Assembly: GCA_030549495.1 (NCBI GenBank)
Contig: JAUIRK010000293.1
Span: 558,001-622,000 of the forward strand
From: Nectonema munidae
Taxonomy: Eukaryota > Nematomorpha > Nectonematoida > Nectonematidae
Direction: 5' to 3'
Length of the DNA: 64,000 nucleotides
Part shown: positions 32,978-47,900 of the stretch, piece after piece
How positions within the stretch are numbered: position 1 is the first letter of the stretch
Layout of the letters: each line of letters begins with the position of its first letter
Position numbers and translations under genes: made by a program
Notes under the pieces: model-generated
The model's input: only the letters and a program-made list of their open reading frames with translations
The model's database searches: none
Told to the model about the DNA's origin: nothing

Positions 32978-35900
32978 CTGTTAAAATTTATTTCATAGAG
33001 GAGCTTATAAAGGATAGTAAAAGTGTACAAATTTTACAAAGTTGAAAACGAGAATATGACAAGCTGTTGTATTCGTATTACGATGAATCATGTTCTTACG
33101 TGTGTTAGTTCAAGTATATAGGTACGCATTATATATTGAAGCTAGTGACTAACTAACACAAGCAAGTAATCATTTTTTAGAATTCATTGAGACTGGGTGT
33201 TTATTAATGAAATAATTCTTTTTCAAACTTGCCTCAATTGGAATCGAACCAGGTATATCTTGTCCAATGTGGTACAATACGAGAGAGCGTTCACAACGGA
33301 CGTCAACCAATTTATAGCCATTTTTGACCCCCTCTAAGTTGATATCCTTTTTTTTTTTAAATAATTTTGAACGAGAAATTTAAAATACTTGAAGCTACTT
33401 CCTATATCGTCCTTAATAAAACCGTGAAGTGTTGAAAGCTAAAGAACTTTTTCTTTTGCAAATTTTTTATTTCACCTTTGTCTAATATGCCTCAAAGACA
33501 GGGTGGGAAAATGAGAATAAAAAAAAGCTTCTATTTCAAAATATAAAAAATTAGAACTTTTTTTATTTATGCTAGAAGATATATAAATTATAAATGTTTT
33601 ATCCGGTTTTGAGATTTTTGGTTATTTTTCAGCACTACTACACAGTACAGACCTTGTGAAAATGGGCGCTAAACACTTAATGTTTGAATATCCACAATTG
33701 GAAGTTCTTTTGAATGTTGTCTATTTTAAAAATCAGGCCTATATGTTAATTAATTTACTTATATATAATTTTGTATTAAAATGGTCTTGCGTAAAAAAAA
33801 GTATTTTTATATATAAAAAATAAAAGCATTAAAAATACGCAAAAATCTGTAAAAACCATAATAGATGAATTAATCAATATTCTAAAAAATTATACATACA
33901 AGAATTTTAAGTCAAGAAAATTTTATAAAAATTATTTTTCTGTTAAAATAGCATGATAAAACGCATTAAACAAAGTATATACATGTGGCAAAATTATGTA
34001 CACTAAATATTGTATAGGATATACAAAAAATAATGTATGTTAAACTATTGCTATAGATTTCATGTTCGACAAATTCATCATACGGCCCTCGCTCTAAAAA
34101 GTTGCTACGCGCTTGCCAATTGAGACAAAACCGTGAAATAATTCGTTATTTTATGAAATGCATTGTGAAAAATAAACCCTTTCCCGGTTTAAATTTATGC
34201 AGCAAAGCTTAACAAAGAAAACTCTTTGGAATGATCAGACTAATTTTAAGTATCCAAAATTAATATATAACACATTTTAAAAAATATCTGGAGTAGACTA
34301 TTCGAAACTTTAAAATAAACATATATAGATAAAGGCTTTGATTTATTATTTCTTTAATAATATGATTTGAAAATTCTATATAAAAAAAGCCCCATCTTAT
34401 ATAAAATCGGTAAAGTTTTGTGGGACTCCCTGAGTAGAATTACGAAAAAATGAAATCTAGCTTTTATTGTAATGAAGATAATTGAAAATTCATTCGACAA
34501 AAAGAACTTTAAACGAGAGGGGATTTTAATTCAAATGTAAGAGCACTAATTTCTCTCTTCTACTTCTTAAGGATCACTAATAGAATCTGTCATTTTTCCA
34601 GCAAATTATTATTGTTACGTCAATTTGATGAATGCCCGATAGGAGATAACATATGTTACACAAATAGACAATGTGTATACAAGAAAATCGGATTCTTGAA
34701 GGCGCAAATTATAAAAACCACGTCTATTTGACCCTAAATATTTGTTGTAATTGCAACAGGTTATAGTAAACGGTAAAGTAGCCTGTGCAGCCTATCTAAT
34801 ATTGCTACGAAAATCTACCTTACAGTTACTTATATCAAACACATTATGTTTGGATTTTTGAAAAAGATGTAGTCCAATTTAATAAACTCTAACTAAATTA
34901 AAAAAATTTTCTTGTCTTTTACCAAGTAGTAAAAATATTTTTAGAATATCTGAGAATTTTTTGGTAAAAGAATCTGTAATAATAATCATAATAATCGGTT
35001 ATACGGCTACTTTCCCATCAAGCAAGGGTCTAGCCGGTTTTACAATTATGAGTAAATATTTGTTCAATTTTGCATTTCCAAGTTTCCCTATTTTGCTCGA
35101 TGCCTAATTTTAAATGCCTTTTTCTGATATCTTTCCCAACTACTTTCTTTCTGGTTATTTTTGGTCTAATCTTACCCAAATTTTGTAATACAGATACAGA
35201 AAAAAAGTCTTAAAAGAATCTTTAACTGATGTTAATATGGTATTACAGTCTGTAGGCCAACACCTAGAAAACAGAATAGTAAAATGTTTGAAGCACTGGA
35301 AGAAAGTAAAACGAATTAAAAAGTACCTTGATTCCGAGGTAGAAAGAGAGGAAGGCGAAGTAGTGATGGAATAGGATGGCGACGAAAATATAATTGCAGT
35401 ACCTTGCTTAGAAGGAAATGGTGTGGTGGAGGACAGCTGAAATGACTTCAACTCTTTCAGCAAATACTGAACTACTTCTTCCTTATGCTTCATGCGTCGT
35501 TGCAGCAACGAATTAAACTCCATCAATTCACCATGCATTTCACAGACCTATGCAGGATAGAGACAATTAGGAATATTAAGTGCGTATACCACCTAGTCAT
35601 CGGTTCCAACTCTCTTGGAACATGCAGGTCTGATTAGAGAAGCTCCTTGCGCTTGTGCATCCAATGCTAATGTTCACAACCTTCTATGTTATATAGGAGG
35701 TTTATTTTGATTTAACTTAATCCTGAAGTTTTATTGAAATACGAGGAAGTAAACAAATTAAGTAGGTTTAGAAAGGAGGATGTTAGAAGATCACTTTGAA
35801 TATAGATATTGACCATGAGAGAATATAGTAATGAAAAAATTGATAAAAATGTGGAAAATGGAATTGAACAAAGTTATTAACCTACTGAGCCTACCAACAA

Positions 35901-38900
35901 ATTTTATTATCTCATTTTACTTCTAACTAGTTTTAGTATAAAAATTTACTATTTTTATAAAATATTAAGTTTTAAGATTTACAAAAAACAATGCACACTT
36001 CCAGGCTGGCTGCCCTAGTTTAATATGCCTATGGTGAAAAAATTGCATGTTTATTGAAAAAATATTAAAACATTTATAATGTAAGCCAATTCTACACTTT
36101 AAACATTTTTTACGTGTAATCTCTTTACAGAGTTCACATCTGATTGTTGTTTCTGAGTCAACTATGAAATAATTATTTCTATCATTGCGAATCTCTTGCG
36201 GAATGTTGCAGTTTTTGTGTTGTGATTTGCCTAAACCTTTTGCATCAAAAGAAGAATCAGCAAGCCAAACTTGAACTATTTTTCTTCTAAAAGCAAGTAA
36301 ATCTAATGGATCTTCTTTGTACTTTTTACCCAGTCTATATACATTCCAAAAATTTTGTACCACCATATCTAAACACCAAACAAATAAGAGGCACCACCAT
36401 TTCTTATTCAAATCCTGTAGTTTGAAATATTTTGACCCGCGCGATCTATTCCGCCCATGTATAAGTTATACATTGTAATCAAATTTGGCTGTTCTATCTG
36501 TAGCACTTTTGACTATCTTTTCACTTGATTCTTCGGTTCAACAAAAAAAATTAAATGCTATTCTAACAACATTGTTGTCATTCCATTGAGCAACTACCCG
36601 TTTGCATCATCATTGAAAAATTCAACTTTGCCTCTATTTTTTTATCAAATTTTTTGTTCAAAGGACAATTTTAAATTCTATTAGCACGTATAGTGTATCA
36701 ATTAAGTGAAGAAATTGTGAAAAAATAAGTTATACGGATCATCTCTGTATAGGCTTTCAATAAGATCTACACTTTCTCCCAAATTCAGTTGTCGGGGTTT
36801 TTTGTTTTTACATCCATAAGTATCAAACTGTATAACATAACCAGTTTTTGTTGATAGACACCAGTTTTTAAACCCAAAACATATTGGTTTCCCTCTAATA
36901 AACTGTTTTGAAGAATGTTTACCGTAGTAAGGAACCATACATTCATCTATAGATAAGTTTTGTTCTTAAAAAAATTCCTTACATCTTAAGTTTATTTTAT
37001 CATAAAAAGGACGGACTTTGGAAAGTTTATCTTCTTTATCAAGATTTAAATTAACTGATAAATGTAAGTACCTCATCAAATCGATTTCTTGGCATTGTTT
37101 TTATTACCGCCGAAATACCATAGTTTTCATTTCTCTCCCAGTACATTGTACGATGAGGTAAAACAACGTAGCCAGATAAAAGTAAAAGTGCAAAAATGCT
37201 TTCATTTCTTTTTTTTATCAGTTTTAAATGAGTGGCTGGCTTGCTTTGTCTCTTTTAGCATAGGTTGAAGTCATTTCAATAATAAAATCTAAAACTTTAT
37301 CATCAAAAAACAAATTCATTATTTCAGAAGGAAAAAGTTCACCTATATTATTAGTTTGAGTTAGGGGAAACTGAATTCTTTCAAAGATAATATCATTGTC
37401 TTTTTTACTCTATTTTCTTTCATTCTTTTTCTTTTTCTTACAAGTTAATGAATTTTCACTTCTATCATTAAAATTTTTTTTATCCATCTGCACAAGCAAC
37501 TTCTATTGTAGCATTATCAAAAGTTAATTTTCTATTGTAACTTCATCTGAAAGCGATCCATTTCCTGGTGGAGTTATATAAAGTTTACCACTCAAAAAAT
37601 CTTTGTTTTCTAGTAAATCCAATAATTCATGAATATTTTCAGACATTTTAAAATAATTAAATTGTTGAATCTAAAAAATGATAACATTGAAAATAAGAAA
37701 GACTATCAAAGTGCGCAATAATAAAATTCCAAATATCATTCACAAAAAAACGAATTATTAAAAATTCTTTACTATTTTAATTTAAATTATTATTAGAAAT
37801 TATAATATTTTTACATATTATCCTATAAAGTTAATTATATAGTTAAATTATAATATGATTACAAAAAAAGTAAAACAACAAGTAAACATAAAAAAAATAA
37901 ACTAATTAAAAAAAATATTTTGCATGTGTACAGCTGACATTAATGATAAGATGTAATTATTATATGCCTAAGTGAGAACTTATATCTAGTAGGCATTAGC
38001 CACTAGTAAAATATGAAATGATGATAATTATTTTTTGTTATTTTTTTCTATTTTAATATTTACAAATATCCTAATATATATCTTATATACTAATGTTTAA
38101 TTAGATAAAAAAAATAAATTTGTGCAAAAAAACTACTAAAAAGAAATAACAAATATTTTTAGTGTATTTAAATTTTAAATATCTCACAAATCAGTCATAA
38201 AATAAATAAATGGATCTATAAATGATGAAAGTGAAAAAATAGTTTATTTTTGTCTCAAATAAAGTTTACTTTATTAATTTTTATTCAATATTTTTTAAAT
38301 AAATGAGCATTATTTTATGCACACTTTAAGTTCACCTGAAATGATGAACTGCCTTTAATCTATTTGTGTAAATATTTTTAGTTAAAATAAATGAAGAAAA
38401 CTGATCACACAAACTTAGAAGAAATCTGAGTTTGTAAACTACAAAGGAATCTTGGTAGCGTTTTCATAAAGGTCCTTTTTTATCCTTTCTTGAGTTTAAA
38501 TCAAAATTAGGTGTTATTTCTATGCGGCGTGAATTAAAATTGAATACCACATTAACGTCAGTCTCACATATTCTAAAGAGTAAAAGAAAGCCTTAGGCTA
38601 GGGATTTTTCAGAGGCCGTCTTTATCAAAGGGAGGATTTTTCGACATTGGACTGTTAAAAAAGCTTTACGCTAAAACGGCCCTGGTCGTTTTGATAAATT
38701 AATTACTTTGTTTTCGTATTTACAATGGTTATTACGCAAAAGCCTAGAAAAAAGGTTTTATGCTCCCATTCGACAGGATTTCCCACAAACTACACGTATT
38801 TGTTTGCGTATTTCTTCATCATCAATTATAAATCTAAAACGATTGTAATTTTAAGCTACAATATTCGTCACGCTTGAGACAATCCAAAATTTAAGAGCAA

Positions 38901-41900
38901 ATTTCAAGAATAACAAGCATATATTATGTGAAAGAAAAAAGTATGCCAAAATGATCACACGAAAATTCGCACAAAAATATTTTAAAAGAAAGAGATATAT
39001 AGCGCATATATCAGAGACAAAATTAGAGTTCAGTAGAACTTTGGGTTGCGAACTTAATTCGTTGCATAAAAGCTTCTTAGTTAAGTGTAAATTATCAGAA
39101 GTAAATATAATATGTAAATTATTAACTTGCACCGGTTAAAATTTAATCACCCATTCTAAATTATTTTTTAAGCTAATAAGTGATCTTTCAGCTGAGATTT
39201 ATGATTAGAAAAAGTTTACTTTGATTGAAATGTTGACTTCATTAAATTCTTTTGTAAAAATTAAGTTTTTGAAAAAATACAGGAATATTTGTTTATTTAT
39301 ATACAATGGCGAAATATTTTCTATAAGAGCTGTCCACCTGAACCCGATTTTTTCCCCAAAGTGGGCGATTCGCCCACAGTAGAGAAACCCGGCATTAATA
39401 TACAGTGAAATCTTGAAGTTCGAAGGGAATGCCCAAAAGGTTCGACGCATCCGAAGTTTGAAGTGGGAGCCGTTTCGATGATGGGCAACAATAGACGAAT
39501 CTCAGATTACTTAGAGAAAACGGGGGTTGCCTTTTTTCTATACACTGTGTGGTACACATGTCATTTATGAATGATAAATATTATTTATCATTTATGATAG
39601 TGAAAACATCTCATCAGAATCGGAATTTTATTGTAAAAATTGTCTTTTTTTAGTACAAAAATCTTGTGCAGCAGAGGCCGTAGGAGGGGTGGCAATGTCA
39701 TCAGAAGAATTTCGTCATTGTTGTTAGTGTGAGTTGTAATAAGATTGTGTTTGTCTTTACAATAGTCTCGTCTGTTACTTGTTCTGTTGTTACAATGTTT
39801 TGGTCGATGGAGACGTAATGAGACTGGGAAGTCGACTCCGCATCAGTGGCTTGTCTGACAAGTTCGGCCAGTGTTCGGGATCATCATTAGTGGATGTGGT
39901 CAGTAGATTTGTTAAACCAGCGTGTTTGAAACAGTTGGGAATGGTACTGGGAGTGACTGAAGACCAGGCCCATTGGAGTAGATGTAGAGCGTCCAGGAAG
40001 TCGCTATCCATAGATGTGATGAGTCAGTCAACGAGTAGGCGTTTGTAGTGAGTTTTGATGTTCTTGATGATACCCTGGTCCATTAGTTGGGTGTGTGATG
40101 GCGTGGTGTTTGGAGGAAGGAATTAAAGTTTAATGTTGCTGAGCTGTGTCTTTGGATGGCAGGGGCATTGTCGAGTACCAAGGCGATGTTACGTTTCTAA
40201 AGGCGAAAGGATCTTTCGAGTTTCTTTAGCCAATAAATCGAAGATCGCAAACGTCATCTAGGCGTTCTTGTTTGCCATGTACTCTGTGGGTAAGGACTTG
40301 ACATCCTTGAAGCATCTTGGTTTGAGTGCTTGCCCTATCACGAATAGCGGCAGTTTGTCGGTACCAGTCACGTGGACGCACGGTAGTATCGTAAGAGTCT
40401 TTGGATAATTTGCCTCCAGTGCACTGTTCGCTTTTCAAGGTAAGATATTTCGAAGAAAGAAACTTGTAGAAGACACCGAACTCGTCTGTGTTGTAGATGT
40501 CATCCGAGGAGTAAGTCTTCAGGAGTTGGGACAGGGTGGTTTTCTACCACTCATCGACGTGATTGTCTTTAACACTGCTGCTTTCTCCGTTGATGGTTCG
40601 AAATGTGAAGTTCCTTAAAACGACTAATCCAACCAACCTTCACTATAGTGAAAGTCTAAGTGTTGCAGGTCTTTTCGAGTTTCAGTGCCTTGGCTTGCAA
40701 AATAGGCCGAGAGATTGGAATATTTTTTAAACTCGGGCATTCTCAAATTACAACAAGAGGGCGTCTTCTACATCAGACAACGGACATAGTCGCATGCATT
40801 TACAACTAAGACCACTAGTTTCATAAGATTCTTTGAGTTTCGTCGATGACTTTATTCAAGTGGACAAAGTGTTGAAGAGCACATCAGTCTTTAGCGATTT
40901 GTACTTTTTCTTGATCCCCTTTTCAACGTCAAGAATAGCTTGGTACTTCGTCTCAATCTTATGCACAGTGAGTTTTCTTTTCACGGAGGCTATATTTTAT
41001 GAGGTACCGTCGATCTGTAAGCTAGAGCTGTTACTATAAATAAATCATGTAATCATCGATTAAAAGATTATGGGTGTTGAAACTTGCATGTCAAGTGTTT
41101 AATGTTTGTTGTCAAGAGCAGATTAACTGAGCGCATCATGGTACTCAATTACAATTAGAGCATCCTTTGATAGCGTCAATCACAAACTTACGCTCCTTCT
41201 TATTGTTTATTGATCGGGTCTTTTCATCTCGAAGTCAAAAAGTGACACTTCGAGACAAAGGGAGTAATTAACACCAATTACCCTTCGGGGGGACAGCAGA
41301 TTTACTTAGACACAACCGAATATTCGACTTCAGTTAACCGGAGCTTTGGGATTGGTGCTTCAAAAAAATTCAACACAACCGAATGTTCGACTTATCCGAC
41401 ATCGAGATTTCACTGTATATACTTATTAACGCGATTGAAAATGTGGAAAGAAACGAGCATTATAAAGAATGAAAAAAGGCCCAACTTTTAGGAGAGTGAT
41501 CCGACGAACAGTTCGTGAGATGAGCTAAAATTTGTCGACAAAAACTGTTTGTAAAACATATTTTTGTCCGCTATATTCAATCAGTAACATAGTTTGTTTA
41601 TTTCCTCTTTGTTAGTTATAGTCAGCTATTTAATCAGGTTTTTCAATAATTGATTAAAAAATTTTGAGTCGTCAGAATTCTCCTTTTTCAGGTATCCGCA
41701 TCAAAATCGAATAGGGAAATTTTATTACCCTTAAGGATACTAAAAAGCCCTGAGAGTAAAAATAAACAAATTTTAAAATTTCTATAAAGTGTAGCATTTG
41801 TCTCTGACATATTTTTGAATGAATACTCAATGCCCACTAAGTTTTTCAAAACAAAATAAACTTTTACATTAAAAATCGGAATCAGTACTTCTTTGTAATT

Positions 41901-44900
41901 CAATAATAACAAAAGCAAACATTTAACTCTATCGAAGCAAAAAAATGCCTTAACTAATTTTTAGTTTTTTTTATAGGAGAGTATAAAATTGAATTGAGTC
42001 TTCTCAAACACGAGAGAAGGTGGGCGCATCTTTAGCCTAAGCGAAGATGAAATACAAAAGTAAGTTCGTTACTTCGCATAGCTTTTTTTCGAAAACATTT
42101 TCACTCATTGCCTGCATGGAATCTTCGGGTGCTTCTTCAGATGACTTTACTTGCCGGAGATTGAAATTTTCGTAGAATTTCATCTTGGACTTGAGAATTT
42201 CGTTTTCCCTTTGACACAAATATTTAAAATATACACAACGAGTAACAGTACTAGTATTGGAGCAACGACTATGATTTCCACCACCATGATATTTCTGCGC
42301 CTGAAATGGAGGGCGCTGAATTTGGAGTATTGATTACATGTGAGAATCACGATTTGTTCTTACAACCAAAACCTCGTGTGTTAAAATTGAAATAAAGGAA
42401 AGAAAAAACGAGAAATGAAGGGAGAAAAGTGAAACAAGAAACAGAACGAAAGTGGTTATGCCCAAAAAAGAGCACAGCGGAAATTTTAATCAATTCCTTA
42501 TAAAAGTACATACCCGTTATCCAGCATTATACTCTTAAGTGTAAAAATTGATGTATACATTACGAATCTTTGAGGAGCAAAGTTTTTATCTTAGCCTCAG
42601 TCACAAAATTATATTGAATCATTATATACAATTTTTATTTCTACTTTGTCCTATTTCAATTCTATTTTATCCTTTTGCAATTCTATTTTATTCTAATGCA
42701 ATTTTTCCTTCAACTTTTTTTAGTTTTTCATGTTATATTTATATTACTTTAATATGCCCTGATGAAATTTCTTTATTTTTTTGCGAAAAATCAGAAACTA
42801 AATCATTTCAATTTTTAATTATTTCGCAAATCTATCTTATTTTCTTTATCATTAACTTTTTCAAACACTAAATTTATAAATTTTTATGTTATATTTTTAA
42901 AAAAACTCCATCGTGTATATAAACATGTGTACTTGTTTAATATTTAAATAAGTGAATGACACTTGATGCATAATTTTTTTCCATTATACTTTTAAGTAGA
43001 AATAGTTTTCAACGAGCACGATTGATTATTTAGTCTCCACATCGCTCAATTTTAAAAATATTTTCAAAAATTGAAATACCAAAATCTAAGGAATCCATAT
43101 ATATGTGCGTATCATGGTCAGAACATATCTGTGTACAAAGGACGCTTCTAAAAATTTGGCAACTGAGATAGCTCTTTGCGCAGAGTTCAGTGGCGGATTT
43201 AGAGTCGGTCGATACGGCCATCGCCTACCACCCCTATCAATTTCCCAGGATATTATTGTATAATTCAATCAAATTTAGTTTGAATTTGTGAAAAGTTGTA
43301 CTTCATATCCATAAGATGATAAGAGTTAATATTCCTTTTGTATCAGAGTAATACTCTAGATCAAGGGTTCTCAACCCTTTTCTACCATGGCCTCCTTTTT
43401 GGGCAAACATTATTGTATGGCCCCATAAAGTTTTTCATATATTTTTCTTTTTTATAGAGATAAAAAACGAAAATTCGTAACTTTTTCATGAAGTTATTCA
43501 TTCAAACAACATAACATCAAAGCAAAAAAGTGTAAAATTCCTTCAAAAATTATAGAGCTTCTAAATCATAACTTTTTTTCATAATAGTTTAGAATTAAAG
43601 TTGCTTTCCAATTGAGTCTTTTTCACTTAATATTAACGGTCTAAACGTAGTAGATGTGAAAACAAAACTATAAAAAAGTTCATTAAAATAGAATTTTCAT
43701 ATAAAGTTTCAAGATATAGTTACTAAAATAGTTTTTGCACCATATGTATATAATATAGAAAAATCGACAAAGCTTTGGGGCATTTTTATAAATAAAAATG
43801 AGTCTTTTCGTCAACTCACTTTTTTTAATTTAATCATCCATCTATATCAATACGAACTAACTTGTTTTGTGACTTCTCTACGATCTTATGTATTGTATGG
43901 AAATCATATTTTTTTGTGGCCCCCTTAAAATTTCTTGTGGCCCCTCAGGGGGCTTATGGCCCACGTTGAGAAAACCTGCTCTAGATAACTATATTCGCAT
44001 TGCTTTCGTATGTAGGGGTCGGCAAATGACCGCACGCGTGCCAAACTGGGCACGCCAAGCAATTTTCAGTGGCACGCAAAAATTCTAAGTTTTACAATTA
44101 AATTTTTTACACATAAAATAAAATAAATTTTTAAACACTTTTTATAACGGCAATCAAATGTGCTTTTAACTATGCACAAGCATTTTTCTTTCCTTATACA
44201 TTTGTCATGCTCAAAAAGGAGTTTGTTAGTCGCCTGCATATGTGTCATGTGTGTAAAATTTTTCACAAACACATAGACCTAAAACTTTCAGACTTCATCA
44301 TTTGATTTATATTTTTTCATTGAATTTTACAGTGAGTTATGTCTTCCTTATGTCTTCCAAAAGAATTTTTATAACGCGTTTACGTGATATTGGACTTTGA
44401 TTTAATTTTATTTGTAGTTTGTACAATTAACCCATATTGTACGAATCACCACATTTGTAGTGGTAACACAAAAAAATAAATATATAAAAAGTCTAAGTTT
44501 AAAAATTTGATAAATATATTAAAAAAAAAAAGATAAATAATATCAACTTTTATTTATATATTAAGTTGTATTATTTATTTATTTTTTCAGCAAAAAAATT
44601 TGTAATTTAAAAATATTTTTTCTTTTTGATTTGTTCTGTTTACTTCTTTATTCCTCCATTTATTTTTTTCTTAAATACTGTTGAGTCATATAAATATTTA
44701 AAAAAGGTGTAAGAAATCCTCAAATTACTTTAAAATTTATACTTGAAAAATTTACGATAATTAGATAATTATTTTAAATGAATATGTCTGGATTAAAAAG
44801 AAAACTTGATCATCGACCATTTCAAGAAAAATGGGAAAAAGAATATGGGTTTTTAGAACAAAATGATCGTGCTGTTTGGTTTTTTGTTGCGAAAGCATTG

Positions 44901-47900
44901 TGTGTCGTACATCAAGTGTACAAAGGCATTTTCAAACTAAACACCAATCGAGGTTTAAATCCCCAGAAGAAAAAATGAAGCCATTAAAAAAGCTATTTCT
45001 GGTTTCAAGAAGCAAACTGGCATATTAAGCAAAGCAGTTGGAGTGAAGAACAAGTCTACTGAATGTAGTTACAAAATAGCTAAATGTTTGGCTTTGAAAG
45101 GTAAACCTTTCAATGATGCAGAATACGCCAAGGAAACTTTTTTGAGGAGTGCTGAAATTTTATTTAGAGATTTGCCAAATAAACAGAATATACTTTCTCG
45201 AATCAGAGAAATTCCAGTTTCTGCAAGGTCAATCGAAAGGCGAATAAATGTTTTGGCTGAAAATGTGACAACTAAACAGATAAATGGATTGAAACAAGCA
45301 CACGTATTTAGCATCGCTTTATTAGATGAATGCACAGGCTTGAATGATGTGTCCCGTTTAGCGATCGTTGCACGGTATCACGAAAAGAATCACATATATG
45401 AATAATTGTGTTGCTTATTATCCCTTTATGACACAACCGAAGGGACAGATATTTTGACTTCATTCATAGTCATTAGTACTTGAACAAATTGTTCTGTGTG
45501 ACAACTGATGGTGCGGCTTCAATGATCAGCAGAAAGATAGGATTTGTAGAACTTTTAGAAAATCATGTGGGGCGTAAACTATTGAGTTTTCATCGTATTA
45601 TACACCTGGGAAACTTGTGTGCCAAAAACTTATGTTCAAATTTGGATTCAGTGATGACAACTTTTGTCAAAATTGTCAACTATCTTGTTTCTCATTCTTC
45701 ACTGGTCCACAGACAAATCAAATCTCTTCTATTAGAAGTTGATTGTGAATATGAAGACCTTTTGTTATACAGCAATGTTCGCTGGCTTAGTCAGGGTAAA
45801 GTTTTGACCACATTTGTATCTTGTCTTGAAACTATTAAAGTTTTTCTTGGTGAGAAACATTTTGCTGAATTGAATGATGAAAAGTAGTATTGATGTTTCT
45901 AACAGACATAAGCATACATTTGAATGAACTCAGTCTTAAATTACAAGGAAAGGGTTAAACAGTGCTCGATCTTTTCAGTTATTGGATAGCATTTACAATG
46001 AAACTCGATATTTTTACCAGAGACATTAAAACCAAAATTTTCAGGTATTTTTAAAATGTGAAAAAACATTCAACTAATTTGTTGTAAATGTAGAAGAGCT
46101 CCAGGATTACATTGCTGGACTCAAAATAGTATTTGATGAGCGAAGTCAAGGTCTTTCACATTTATGGATCCCTATCCTTATTTCTCATCAAACCCGATAA
46201 AGTTAATTTAAGAAATACTCAGCTTGAACTTTTTAGTTGGAAGGATATTGATGATTTCGAAATGCAACAAGTTGAATTAGATCTTCAGAACTATGGACAT
46301 CTAAGTTTGCTGAACTGAGAAAAAATTTAGAAAAGTCTTCTGCTATTCTTGAAATCAAATTCCTACATTTGTATGAAAAAAATTGCTCTTGCACTTCTTT
46401 CAGCCTTTGGCTCAACCTACTACTGTGAACAATTTTTTTCCCACATGAAAGCAGTATTGAATCGACATAGAAATCGCTTAACCCTTCAAAATTGAGAAAA
46501 TTGCGTGAAACTCAAAGTAACAGAGTATTGTGTCGACATTGAAGAGTTGGCTAAAGTTATCAAAGAGTCAAGCACTAATTACTGATATAATTTTTTTATT
46601 GCTAATTATAATTTAACTTATTATTGTATATTTATATAAAAGTTAAATAAATTATAAAACAATTATGTTGATTTTGGTTTGGAGAAATATACATATGAGG
46701 TTCGCACTCGAGATAATTTGAGAAGTGTTAAGTTGGCACACCGTTAGCATAAGGTTGCCCACCTCTATATAGAATATTCAGGAAAAGTTCATTCTTAAAA
46801 AAAGTTCATTCTTAAATTTCATAAAATTGCCTAGAAGTAACTTTTTTTCTAGAACAACTCCTACTACAGGTTGTGTTGAAGATCTATGAGGTAAAGAAGA
46901 GATCCGACTATAAGAAATTATGTCTTCCCACATTAAACAAAAGGTTAAAAATAAGTAACATTAGGATTGGTATGCAAACCTTTTCAAATGGCAGTTTTCT
47001 TGCTGACGTTCTTCAGAAAGGGATTTTTGTGGTGGATATAATTGTCCATTTCTAAAATTAAACTTTATAAAAAAAACCAATATATAGAGAAGTACACATA
47101 AGAAATGATGGTCTAGTTCTAGACCATTTATCTTTTATCATCATTTTATTTTTATGCTAACGGCCACTTGAATTAAATGTATTGATTAAATTAAACTATA
47201 GCGTTATATGACGATAAATTAGATTTTAACAAATTGTTTTTGTTTATTAGAAATTTCTTCTGTTTGACAGAAAATATGATTTTTTTAATCTTATACGATA
47301 TTCAAATTAAAATATTGAATATTAAGTTTTGAAAATAAATAACTAAATCCTAAATTATTATGAAATTTCAAAGGGGTGAAAAATACCGGTCACCTTGGGA
47401 TATATATCTCTATCAGGAGCGCACATCCGATGCGCGGGGAGGGACAGGACGTTATGATGATTTTAAGGGGTGAAATAGCCTTTCGCTTCATCAATAATTT
47501 GCATTTTTTAATTTTATATCATTAAAAGACTTGTTTGGCTTGTGAGTAGACCCTCCATATTACTTTAATACAAAATTAATCATCTAATTATTAAGAGGGC
47601 CTTTAGCCTATTAATTAAAAATAATAACGCATTTTTTTGGAAATATTTTACGCGTCTCATCACTCATCCCTTCTAGGGGCCTGCGTAAGGGAGGGGAGGA
47701 GGCAGAACTCGTATCCCCTACACCTTCCTACAAATGGGGTGGTCTTCCTTAATTGTAAAATAAATTAGAGGTTAAGCATGCATATTACACATTTAATTCC
47801 ATTATTTAAATTTAAAGCATTATCCTTGCTAATTTTTTTAATATATGTCTAAAATAGGTGCCAACTTTCATTTCTATCGTGAAATCTAAGGGTTTATTTT

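Noticed and set aside
35877-38000. piggyBac ends with TTAA
   Set aside because: TTAACCTACTGAG on the left has no convincing partner on the right.
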